From NCBI RefSeq assembly GCF_028640845.1, contig NC_080543.1, forward strand, positions 1,930,667 to 1,994,666: DNA of 64,000 nt, given 5' to 3'. Each line of letters begins with the position of its first letter. Within the stretch, counting starts at the first letter, position 1. The translations under genes were made by a program, and so were the position numbers. Below, piece by piece: positions 23,001 to 35,000 of this stretch. This DNA is from Ahaetulla prasina (lineage: Eukaryota > Chordata > Lepidosauria > Squamata > Colubridae). The notes under the pieces are model-generated. The model was not told the DNA's origin. It saw only the letters and a list, made by a program, of their open reading frames with translations, and made no database searches.

Positions 23001-26000
23001 TAATGCGTCTGCATGCCCCACTTCTTTTCCTGGTCGATGTTGCAGCTTGTACGAATAAGCGGCTAAGAATATAGTCCATCGGGTCAATCGCGGCGAAAGT
23101 GCCACAGGCGTTGGGCGGTCGCCAGCCAGTATTCCTAGTAGCGGTCTGTGGTCAGTCACGATTTCGAAATTCCGCCCAAATACATACTCGTGGAATTTCT
23201 TGACCCCTGATACAATGGCTAGTGCTTCTTTGTCTAACTGGCTGTAGTTCCTCTCTGGGGAGGACATCGTTCTCGAATAGAACGCTATAGGGGCTTCTGT
23301 ACCGTTTGGAAGTCTATGGCTGAGTACAGCCCCCACCCCATAAGGGGAGGCGTCGCAAACTAACACTAGGGGTAATGAATCGTGATATTGGATGAGCAGG
23401 CTATCACTTGAGAGCAGGTTCTTTACTGCTTCAAAAGCCCTATTTTCCGACTTTCCCCAAGACCAAACAGTATTTTTCCCTAAGAGCTTATGCAGCGGTT
23501 CCGCAACGGTTGCTTTGTTCTTTAAAAAGACCGCGTAAAAATTAACCAATCCTAGGAATGCCTGCAGCTCTGCTTTGTTTTTGGGCGCTGGAGCCTTTCT
23601 AATTGCCTTAACCTTGCTCTCAGTAGGGTGAATTCCTTTCTTGTCTATCCGGTAGCCCAAGAAATCGACGGATTCGACCCCGATCTGGCATTTGTTTGTC
23701 TTGACTTTTAACCCGGCTGTCCGGAAAATGCTCAAGACCTTTCTTAACCACTCCCCAATTCCTCCATGTTTTCCCTGAAATTAGGACATCATCAAGTAAG
23801 GAACTACCCTGGGAGCCCCTGCAGTAGTCGTTCCATCAGGTTTTGGAACAGCCCTGGTGCCACACTGACCCCAAATTGTAATCGGTGCACTTGAAGGCAC
23901 CCCTGTGCGTCTGTCGTTTGGGCTTCGGCTGTGCGGGCGTCTACTGGCAGTTGTTGGTAGGCCTGGGCCAAGTCTAACTTTGCAAAGACTTGCCCTTGCC
24001 CCAAAGAGTGCAATAAGTGTTGCACTACGGGAACCGGGTAAGCGCTTTTCTGTAAGGCTTTGTTAAGCGTCACCTTGTAGTCAGCGCAAATTCTAATTGA
24101 CCCGTCCGGTTTTATGGGGGTGACGATTGGCGTCTCCCACCTTGCGTGATCGACTGGCACCAAGATCCCTTGATTTATGAGCTTATCCAGCTCCTTATCA
24201 ATTTTTGGTTTTAGGGCAAAGGACTCTCCTCGCCTTAAGCCTAATGGGGCTACCTGGGGTCTAAGTTGAAGGAAATAGGGGTCCCTTGTACTTGCCCAGG
24301 CAGTCCTTGAAGACATCTTCGAACTCGTTAAAGAGAATGTCTTTCAGGTTACAGTCACTTCGGTAGATGCCAGTCACTCCCATGCCCAGGGCACGAAACC
24401 AGTCTAGCCCCAACAGACTGGGCAGAGTTCCTTCGACGATCGTGATGGGCAGGGTCTTTTTATGTGGACCATACTCGACTCAAACGGAGGTGGTCCCTCG
24501 AACAGGGATGCGATTCCCCTGGTAGTCGTGCACTCGTAGCCGTTGTGCTTGCAGGTGGCGCTTTGCGACGGACGGCAGCGACTTCGCCAGAGTGTCCCAG
24601 GACATGATGGTGATCGCTGATCCCGTGTCCACTTCAAGCCTGCACCGTACTCCCTCGATCTTGGGCTTTGTGAAAATCTTCTTTTCCACTTTGGTTGAGG
24701 CGCGGCCTATAATGACAGTCGCTTTGGTTAGACTGCGCCTTTCTTGTTTGAACCAATCGCGGGCCGCCTTTCCGGTTCCGCTTTGATTGGCCGATTTGAA
24801 TTTTCGGCGGAAGGTTGGGCCGCTCTGCAGACCTGAGCTAAGTGCCCTTTCTTCCCACACCGCCGCATGTTGCGTCTTTAAACCTGCAGCGTTGGCGCTG
24901 ATGCTGCCCTCCGCAGCTTCCGCACTCGCCACGGTCCTCAAAGTCGCTTTCTCAGTCCGGCAGACCCTTCCTCCTCCTCGCCTCACCGCCGGAGTCGCAC
25001 TGAATCTCCTCCTGGTGTACTCGCGTTGGCTTTGAGCTCGCCCTGGATCCAAGAGGCTTATGCAGGGTCTCTGCTGCTTTAGTAGACATTTCGTGTGCTC
25101 TGGCTTCGTCCAGCGGTTTGGCTAGTGTCAGGTTGCTCTTGGCTAGCAGCCGTCGCCAGACGGATGTCCTTGACCTCGGATGAGTTGTTCGAGTAGCACC
25201 TCGTCTAGGTCTCGGTATCCGCAGTCCTTGGACGCTCTTCTTAAAGCGGCCATATAGTCACCGGCGGACTCGCCTCCATCTGTCTACGTTCTCCGAATTC
25301 AAACCGCTGCACGTATTTGGACGGCGTCGGCGCGAAATGGTTCTTCAGCAAAGTCTGCAGAGTCGGCCACGATACCGATTGTATCGGCGTTGGCTCTGCC
25401 AGGGCTTCCGCAATCTCGATGACCTCCGGCCCACAATGGCTTAAGAAGTAAGCCCGTTTGCGGTTATCCGGGATCCCCTGTAGTTCGTTGGCTTCTAGAA
25501 AGCTTTCGAAACGGGTCATATACGTTCCCCATTTCTCCTTGACCGGGTTGTACGGTGCGGGTGGCGTGTTTGCCATTTCCGCGTTTCTGCCCTGAATTTG
25601 CTGGGTTCGGAACTATCGTGCTTCAGCTCGGTTCTGGTTCTCCTTAGCCTCGAGATCCCACCTTCGTCGCCAATGTTAAGTTCGGGAAGTAACGAGGCTG
25701 GAGACCAGGGTAGTGACAACAGCTCTTTTAATATAGGGTGAACCCAGCGACAGGCTGGGCGAAAACCCTCTCCTTTTATATAGTTCTGTTGGAGGTTTTG
25801 ACCAATCAGCAACGTGCTGATTTCCCGCTCAAATATTTAAAGGTACAGCATTAATACATAACAGCAGGGGTCCTCACAGAGAAGGCCCTCCCCCTGGGGG
25901 TCGCCAGTCGACATTGTTTGACTGACGGCACCCTGAGGAGACCCTCCCTATGGGAGCACACAGGTTGATGGGAGGCAATCGGTGGCAGCAGGCGGTCTCG

Positions 26001-29000
26001 TAAATAGCCCGGTCCTAAGCCATGGAGCACTTTAAAGGTGGTAACCAACACCTTGAATTGCACCCGGAAGACCACCGGAAGCCAGTGCAGCCTGCGCAGG
26101 ACAGGTGTTACATGGGAGCCTCAAGTTGCTCCCTCTATTACCCGCGCAGCTGCATTGTGGACCAGTTGGAGCCTCCGGGTGCCCTTCAAGGGGAGCCCCA
26201 TGTAGAGAACGTTAAAGTAGTCCAGGCGGGAAGTGATAAGGGCATGAGTGCCCGTGCAAAGAGAATCCCGGTCAAGGAAGGGACGCAACTGGCGGATCAG
26301 GCGAACCTGATAAAAAGCTCCCCTGGCGACGGCCGTCAATGGGGGAGGGGGGACACATGTGAGCTCATGGCGCAGTTGTGGTTTTTGTCTGTAGAAACCT
26401 TTGCTGTACTTAAGATAGGTCATGATCGTGAAGGGTGCTTGGCGCTCTCTGAGCTTGGTGGTTTTCTTGCAGATGTTTCATGACCCAACTAGGCAATAGC
26501 ATCAATGCTAGAAGGGAGGGAGGGAGGGAGGGAGAGAGGGGGAGGAGGAGGAAGAGGAGAAGGAGGGGAAGGGGAAGAAGAAGAAAGGAGGAGGAAGAAG
26601 AAGATGAAAAGGAGGAAGGAGGAAGAAGAAAGAAGAGGAAAAGGAGGAGGAAGAGGAGGAGGAGGAGGAGGAGAAGAAGAAGAAGAAGAAGAAGAAGTAT
26701 TATTATTAATAGTAGTAGTCATCTTTAGTGCTCTCTGAGCTTGGTGGCTTTCTTGCAGATGTTTCATGACCCAACTAGCTAACATCATCAGTGCAACTGC
26801 ACCCTCCGCCTGAACAGCTTCTCCGTCCTTTTTTGCAGATCGAAAATGAAGAAGACTTGCTGGCCGTGGCTCTCTTCCCTTCCCTGACGGAGCTGACCTT
26901 CTACGGCAACCCGTTCACCACGTCTAGAAGCGGTACCACCTGCCTGGGGGGTCCACGGGTGGGGCCTTCCCTGGGGCAGAAGAGGGACCGTCCCTCTCCA
27001 CCCCCAGATTCTGCCACTCCTTCCCTTTATGGGCCTGGAATAATCCCTTTAAGAATCTACATGTTCTGTACAAGCATGTTATCACCCAGCTCCCCAAACA
27101 CGACAAACCCTCTCTATTTAAATCAATGATTCCTTTTTTTAGGAGCACCAGCAGCCCCGGCAGAAAGTTTCTCTCTCAACGCAGGCTAACAAGTCTGGCC
27201 GGCCGGGAGATTAATATTGTCTGCCACATCTCTTCATCTCTGCCCCCTGCCTTTTATCTCCAGAGCTAGGGTGGGGCCTCGCTAGCAGCAGTGGCTCTTC
27301 TGTCCCAAGGACCAGCCCATAGATTTCCACTGTTCTCCTCTCCTCTGCTTTCTGCCCATCTATGTGTCAGGCACGGGACCCAGCTGTTCCTCCTCTTCCT
27401 CATCAGCCACCTCCAGACCTGGGGGCTCTCGACTCTCCATCTGAGGGCTGACGGGCGGCCCAGGCTCCACCTCTGTCTCTCTGCCAGCTCCATTCCCTCT
27501 TCCCCCTCGGAGCTCCCAGGTTTCCTTGATGCTGACCCCGACTCCCACGCTCCCTCCTCCTCCTCCTCTGAGTCGGCTGCAGGAGTGGCCAGCATCCGAC
27601 GGGCCACAACAAAGCAAATACAAGTACAACGACGCTATAGAGCACTGCACACCAGAACAACTAGACACAAGAACAGTTTTTTCCCCAAAGGCCATCACTC
27701 TGCTAAACAAATAATTCCCTCAACACTGTCAAACTATTTACTAAATCTGCACTACTATTAATCTTCTCATCGTTTCCATCACCCATCTCTTTCCACTTAT
27801 GACTGTATGACTAACTTTTTGTTGCTATCATTAAGTGTTAAATTTGTACCCTATGACTACCATTAAGTGTTGTAAGTGTTGTACCTTGATGAAGGTATCT
27901 TTTCTTTTATGTACACTGAGAGCGTATGCACCAAGACAAATTCCTTGTGTGTCCAATCACACTTGGCCAATAAAATTCTATTCTATTCTATTCTATTCCT
28001 TGACTTATGACCACAATTGAGCCCCGAAGTCGTGTTAGTCATTAAGCAAGTCATCCCATTATTGACATTTTTTTTGGTGGTGGTTGGTTTGCCGGGCTTG
28101 CAAATGCGATCACGTGAACTCAGGGCAGTAAAGATGGAGGACAGCTGTCAGAACTTGGAGTCCAGATCATAAAAACCATGTTGGGGGTCTGTTGTAACGT
28201 GGAACGGTTGTTTTGCATCCGGTCATAAGTTGAGGACTCCCCGCCAACGAAGAGAATAATTTTTTTCTTGCCAGGTGTGTAAAAAGCGATCTTTCTCTTT
28301 TCCTGTCCCCTCCTTCCCTCTTCCCCAAGGTGACCCACCTCTGCTCACCAGTTTCCTCCAAAACAAACTGGGAATTAAGCTGGTTAGGAAGAAAGTTTCC
28401 AAGCTGGAGAAGCCGCGAGTTTTTATACCCATCAAAGCCAGCCGGGAGGTACAAACTTTGAGAAAATAGGTGATAAAAACGCTTCATTAAATAGAGATTT
28501 GGGGAGGAGTTGACCTTGTCTGGTTTTGGTCCAGGGGGAGGAATCGGGAAGGGCTGGGGGGTTAGTCCCTTGGGTTCAGAGAGGCCCCCACCTAGGTTGG
28601 CTTAAAGCAGGGGTCTTCAACCATGGCCCCTTTAAGACTTGTGGACTTCAACTCCCAGAGTCCCTCAGCCAGCAAAGCTGGCTGAGGGACTCTGGGAGTT
28701 GGAGTCCACAAGTCTTAAAGGGACCAAGGTTGGAGACCCCTGCCCTAGAGCAAAGCTGGCTGAGGGACTCTGGGAGTTGAAGTCCACAAGTCTTAAAGGG
28801 ACCAAGGTTGGAGACCCCTGCCCTAGAGCTAAGCTGGCTGAGGAACTCTGGGAGTTGAAGTCCACAAGTCTTAAAGGGACCAAGGTTGGAGACCCCTGCC
28901 CTAGAGCAAAGCTGGCTGAGGGACTCTGGGAGTTGAAGTCCACAAGTCTTAAAGGGACCAAGGTTGGAGACCCCTGCCCTAGAGCTAAGCTGGCTGAGGA

Positions 29001-32000
29001 ACTCTGGGAGTTGAAGTCCACAAGTCTTAAAGGGACCACGGTTGGAGACCCCTGCCCTAGAGCAAAGCTGGCTGAGGAACTCTGGGAGTTGAAGTCCACA
29101 AGTCTTAAAGGGACCACGGTTGGAGACCCCTGCCCTAGAGCTAAGCTGGCTGAGGAACTCTGGGAGTTGAAGTCCACAAGTCTTAAAGGGACCACGGTTG
29201 GAGACCCCTGCCCTAGAGCTAAGCTGGCTGAGGGACTCTGGGAGTTGAAGTCCACAAGTCTTAAAGGGACCAAGGTTGGAGACCCCTGCCCTAGAGCTAA
29301 GCTGGCTGAGGGACTCTGGGAGTTGAAGTCCACAAGTCTTAAAGGGACCAAGGTTGGAGACCCCTGCCCTAGAGCAAAGCTGGCTGAGGGACTCTGGGAG
29401 TTGAAGTCCACAAGTCTTAAAGGGACCAAGGTTGGAGACCCCTGCCCTAGAGCTAAGCTGGCTGAGGAACTCTGGGAGTTGAAGTCCACAAGTCTTAAAG
29501 GGACCAAGGTTGGAGACCCCTGCCCTAGAGCAAAGCTGGCTGAGGAACTCTGGGAGTTGAAGTCCACAAGTCTTAAAGGGACCAAGGTTGGAGACCCCTG
29601 CCCTAGAGCAAAGCTGGCTGAGGAACTCTGGGAGTTGAAGTCCACAAGTCTTAAAGGGACCAAGGTTGGAGACCCCTGCCCTAGAGCAAAGCTGGCTGAG
29701 GAACTCTGGGAGTTGAAGTCCACAAGTCTTAAAGGGACCAAGGTTGGAGACCCCTGCCCTAGAGCAAAGCTGGCTGAGGAACTCTGGGAGTTGAAGTCCA
29801 CAAGTCTTTAAACCCCTGGCTTAAAGGGAATAAAATTTAGGACAGGCAGTCTTTACCTTACAACTGTTCGTTTAGGGACCGTTTAATGTTACAGCGGCAC
29901 TAAAAAATGTGACTTGTGATTGGCTTTTCACAGTTACGACCTTTGCAGGTCATGCGATCCAAATTCAGAGGCTTGGCAACTGGCATGAACTTACGACGGT
30001 TGCAGCGTCCCCCGGGGGGAGGGGGGCGTCACGTGATCCCCTTGGGCGACCTCCCGACAAGCAAAGTCAATGGGGAGACCGGATTCCCTAAACCACGGTG
30101 TGACAAATTGAACCGCGGCAGCGATAGACTTAAGAAACGTGGCAAGGAAAGTCCTAAAATGAGGCAAAATTCAACAAAGGTCTCACTGGAGAGCGGAAAG
30201 GTTGGCCTCAATTGTCGTAAGTCCGAGGACTGCCTGTACTTGCGACCAAAGTGGAGCCCCAAAATGTCCACTGCTAAGCAGGGCAGCTGTTGAGTGAGTT
30301 TTGTCCCCGGTTTACAGCCCTTTCTTTGCTGCAATTGTTAACCAAATCACTCTAGCTGTTAAGTGAATCATGCGGTCGTTGAGCGAATCGAATTCCCCCC
30401 CATTGACGTTGCTTGTCGGAAGGTAGCAAAAGGGGATCACGTGTCTCCCGGGGACATGGCCACCGTCATAAGGACACGCCAGTTGCCAAGCCTCTGAATT
30501 TTGATCCCCCTGTGATCATGGAGATGGCTGCAACGGCCGTAAGTGCGAAAAACGGTCCTAAGTCACTTTTAACCAGCGCCATTGTAACCTTAAAGCTGCA
30601 CTAAATGAATTGTTGTAAGTGGAGGGTATTGGCACTCCGAGAGGGAGCAGAGCGGCCACTGGGAGAAAGTAATTTTTGGAGAAAAATGGGTTTCTGGCTT
30701 GACTTTGTAAACCATTCTTGGTCACAAGGTGTTCCATCTAAAGCAGAGGGTCTCCAAACTTGGCAGCTTTAAGACTTGAGGACTTCAACTCCCAGCTTTG
30801 CTGGCTGAGGAATTCTGGGAGTTTTTTTTATTTATTTATTTTTATTTATTTATTTTGTCACAACAATATATATAAGCATCACACAAAAAGATTATATAGT
30901 ATATAAACATATATATGAGGAAATATAAGGAGGTATAAGCATATATATATATATATATATATAAGCATATATATAAGCATATATATATATATATATATTT
31001 GTTTTCTGAGGTTTTCACGGGTGTTTGTATATAGGTCTTTGGTTGTTCGGGTTTTCTCCCGTGTAAAATTGGAAGTGTCTTGGCGACGTTTCGACGAAGT
31101 CTCATTCGTCATCTTCAGGCTTCAGCTTCGTGCTTCTGGGAGCAATGTGTGATCGCAGCTGTTTCTTCCTTTTAACTGCTAGTGGGGGTTTGAACTAATT
31201 GGGTGGGAGCTTGGCTGTGCTCTGATTGGATGGGGTTTTTTCTGTGCTCTGATTGGCTGGGGGTGTGTCCTGTGTTGGTGGGGGCTTGGTTGTGCTCAGT
31301 CTAGTCTGTGCTGCAGGGGGATTTGAGCTGGTGAGCTGCACCTCCAATCCATTCATGCAGCAGATTGACACCCACTATGAAGCTGTAGCACGACCACAAA
31401 GCCAAACAACAGCTATGCAGCTCACCAGAGGAATGGAGAACTCTTCTTGTAAAATATTTCTGGACACGTTCAATTGTACTGATGTCAGAAATGTGGTGAG
31501 GGTTCCAGACAGGCGAGCTGTATTCTAGAATTGGCCTAGCAAATGTTTTATATGTTCTGTTTAATAGTGTAGTGTTTTTGGAAAAGAAGCTACGCAAGAT
31601 TAGGTTTACAACTCTTAGAGCTTTTTTTGCTATGTAATTGCAGTGGGCTTTGGCACTTAGATCATTTGATATGAAAACTCCAAGGTCTTTAAAAGGATGG
31701 GGGTCATCTGTAAGGTAATGTCCATCAAGTATGTACTTAGTGTTTGGGTTCTTTTTTCCACTATGTAAGAAAGTTGAGTTGAAGTCCTCAAGTCTTAAAG
31801 TTGCCAAGTTTGGAGACCCCTGATCGAAAGAGTTCGGCATGGGACAGAGAGCTGATGCTTGGAAAAATACGGCCGCATAAAAATATAACTGTAGGAAGGA
31901 AAGTATTCTCATCTATTTGCCCCTTGCCTTGCAGCTATTTAAGGGGACAATTTAAGGGGACTATTTCGTTATCCAGATAGGTAAGGGAGGAGGATTTGTG

Positions 32001-35000
32001 GCCAGGAGGAGGAGGAGGAGGATGACTGTAGAATCCTTCATGCTCTCTGAGTTTGTTTGTTTTCATGCAGATGTTTCGTGACCCAACTAGGTAATGTCAT
32101 CAGTGCTATAAGGAGGAGGGTTTGGGGCGGTGATGGGTTTCAGATTTTTTTACTATCGGTTCGGTGGGTGTGGCTTGGTGGGTGTGGCAGGGGAAGGATA
32201 CTGCAAAATCCCCATTTCCTCCTGATCAGCTGGGACTCGGGAGGCAGAGAATAGATGGGGGCTGGGCCAGTCAGAATTTTTACTACCGGTTCTCCGAACT
32301 ACTCAAACTTTCGGCTACCGGTTCTCCAGAACTGGTCAGAACCTGCTGAAACCTACCTCTGATTTGGGGAGAGGAGGAGGAGGAGGACTGTGGGGTCCTT
32401 TTGTACTGTCTGACCTGGGTTGTACTCTTAAGAGACATTTTATGACCCAATTAGGGAACAACATCAGTGCTAGAAGGGAGTGGGATATTGTTCTGATCTA
32501 GGCTTCCTTAGAAAGGATACAGCACAGTCTTAGTCCCAGCAAACCTCTTTAATTCATATGGCTGTGAATTATTGTCATTCCCAGTCTGAAAGGCTTCTCA
32601 AACAGTCTTTCAGGGGAGTGTTTACAAACACCCACCTTATCTCCCTTGGAATGCTGCCAGAGAACTAATTGCCACACACAGGGCAAGGCCAAACATAGCA
32701 CAGAGTCAAACAGCTTTTCCACAGCTTTTACCGACCAGATGAACTAATTTTTTCCTGCAAAAGCTCACGTCCCATTTGCTTCTTTTTTATATCTTATGAA
32801 AGGGGCCAATCATCTCCAAGCCTTACTGCCAAGTTGACCCTGTTTCCTTAATTGTTCCTGTCTCCTGGCAGCTCTGCGCATGCGCATACTGGGAACAGGC
32901 TCACGCTTTTCTTCTGCCTCGCTGATGTCAGACTCCTGAGACTCTGGAGGCAGCAAAGAACTACCAGATGGCCCTGGCCCCCTCTCTGCCTCTAACTCAG
33001 AGCCCTCGTCCAAGCCTTCCCCAGACTCCAGGTATGGCCCACGTTCCTCCCCAACCTCCTCACTGTCCGAATCTGCTGCCAGCTCTGCTGGCCACTGGCA
33101 GGCCACAACAGATATATACAAGCCAACAGAGAACAAACCTCACTCCCTTTTAGCACTGATGATGTTCCCTAGTTGGGTCCTAAAACGGCTGCAAGAAAAC
33201 CACCAAGCTCAGAGAGCATCGAGGACTTCTCTTCCTCCTCTTCCTCTCCACACACCCATTCCTTTCTACCATCGATGAAGTTACCTAGTTGGGTCATGAA
33301 ACATCTGCAAGAAAACCACACAGCTCAGAGAGAACCAAGGATCCCACTGTTGTTGTTGTTGTCCTCCTCCTCCTCCTCCTCTTCCTACCCCCCAATCACT
33401 CCCATCCAGAACTGATGCTGTTCCCTAGTTGGGTCATGAAAAGTCTTCAGGAAAACCACTGAAGTCCCCACTGTTCCACCCTGATCTTCAGAGATTACCT
33501 TCTGAAGTCCTGAGATGCTTCAAGAGGAATGTCTAGTGAACTTCAGAAGGCTGAGGCCTCTGTGGTTACGATTCCCCCTCTCCCGATCTTCTCTGTGTCT
33601 CTCTAGATTAAATCCCGGCTACCTAAGATCCGAAAGCAGCCCATGACGGTCGAAAGGTCTCTGGAGACCACTTTCTGGCAGCTGTGGATGGGAGCAGATC
33701 TGGATCCTGACAAAAGACTGGGTTCACTAGCTGTTCCAGACAGCCGATCCTTTTCTATGGCCTACGATCCCGATCAGCCCATCCTGTCCCCTCTTCGGCC
33801 AGAGGAGAGGTCAGCCTGCATCTCTCTGACCACTTTATACAATGAAGCCTTTACCCCCGGGTCCTCCCTCGAGGGAACGTCCTACGGAAGCGACACTCCG
33901 CGCGAGTCTTCCGTAGACCACATCCTGGCTGGGAAGGTTTCTGCATCTCAGTCCCGGTTGGGCCCGAGTCCTTCCGAAGTTCTCCCCCCGTCTCAGCTGG
34001 CTTCGCAAGGTCCCCCTGGGTTGCCAGCACCAAGAGAGGCACCTTCATCAGGCCACCTTCCGTCTGAGCCTCCACTTCTAGCAGAGGGCAGGTCAGAATC
34101 CGTACCTTACCTGAGGACTTCTTCAGGAGAACATCTACCGGAGGTACACTTGGAACCTGTTGCCCCTCCAAACTCGCCTTCGGAGGAACAGGATGGGTCA
34201 GAATCGGTTCAGATGGTTGGACCAGAAGAAGAAGAAGAAGAAGAGGGAGAAGAAGAAGAAGGTAGAACTTTCTTTTCCACTGCTTCTGGTGAAGAGCTGA
34301 CTCAGTCTTTGCTGGAACAGAAAGGATCCGAACCGCTGGTATCGTCTGAACCTGGCCTCGGAGAAGAAGACTTGAGTGTCCCTCTTTCACCCGTCCGATC
34401 GCTTTCAGCGGAAAAGGATCTCCCATCAAGGGGATCATCTGCAGAAGATCAAGATCGGGAGGAATCTGTGCCCATCTCCTATCCCAGCGAGGAGGATTTA
34501 GAAGAAGGCGTCCCGTTAATTGGATCAGGGGAGCTTCTTCCAGAGGTGGCCTTGCCCACTGTTTCTTCAGAAGAAGAGGAAGAGGAAGAGGAACCTTCTC
34601 AGCTTCCCACCTTTGTGTTGGAAGACATGACTCTCTTGGGTTCTTCAGAGGAAGAGGAATACCCTGGATCTCCAAGCTCTCCTCTTGGCGAGAAGGAGAA
34701 CCTGACGTTGGTGGATCTGTCGACACAAACATCTTCACGGTTTTTGGTTCCGCCCTCCCGATCCGTTTCTGGAGACCTGTACAAACTGTTTGCCCAGGTC
34801 CGAGACTACGCCTTGCCTCCAGAACCCGAGGAAGATGCTTCCATGGTGGAGGAGATGCTCACGAGTAGCGGACAAGGTGTCACCGAACCCATCTTCATAA
34901 CTCAGGTGGGTGAGCCGGCGAAATGCCAGATTACAGGTAGTCCTCAACTTATGACAACGGAGCCCAAAATCTCTCTGTTACTAAGTGAGATACAGTTGTG

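Larger units (their letters stand above)
21266..25863 (-). mobile_element. Ty3/gypsy LTR retrotransposon, near full length, broken frames
   Basis: 4.6 kb antisense to XRRA1 in intron 10. Reading minus: Gag start (25576, MANTPPAPYNPVKEKW), a zinc knuckle CGKKGHLAQVC near 24840, protease DTGSA near 24620, RT (24316-23804) with LDD box near 23790 in a shifted frame, RNase H (DASPYGVGAVL, VTDHRPLL), integrase with HEGHPG...CQAC zinc finger, HIDFAGPF, SDNGPQF and the NGLAERS block, and a C-terminal domain (LTGQIIKVTGPKSYVVELPD). The order PR-RT-RH-IN fits Ty3/gypsy. The primer site beside the 5' LTR (TGGCGACGAAGGTGGGAT) complements the 3' end of a tRNA-Ser(GCT). The LTRs are identical but gag and pol frames are interrupted at several points. 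Confidence 0.93.
20975..26425 (-). mobile_element. L2-like LINE 3' end, split by a gypsy element
   Basis: Outer pieces 20975-21265 and 25869-26425 are one antisense LINE. The tail (CCGCCCTTCTCCCAAAGGACTC on the plus strand) and LWNELPP coding end lie left of the insert; RGRAFSVRTPA, HNAAARVIEGAT and ITSRLDYFN lie right of it. The gypsy element entered between the FSVRTPA and LWNELPP coding blocks. Confidence 0.85.

Noticed and set aside
26480..26788. Arg/Lys- or Ser-rich frames
   Set aside because: Translations of a GGA/GAA microsatellite.
27291..27761. 156-codon frame and its antisense partners
   Set aside because: Family D LTR fused to a LINE 3' fragment; a related LTR at 58900-59200 gives similar frames.
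28639..29811. Long plus (390 codons) and minus (378 codons) open frames
   Set aside because: Both are by-products of a 78-bp satellite without stops; there is no start context, no splice logic and no domain.
33851..34738. 295-codon minus-strand frame
   Set aside because: Antisense shadow of XRRA1 exon 13, caused by its biased codon composition; no conserved features.
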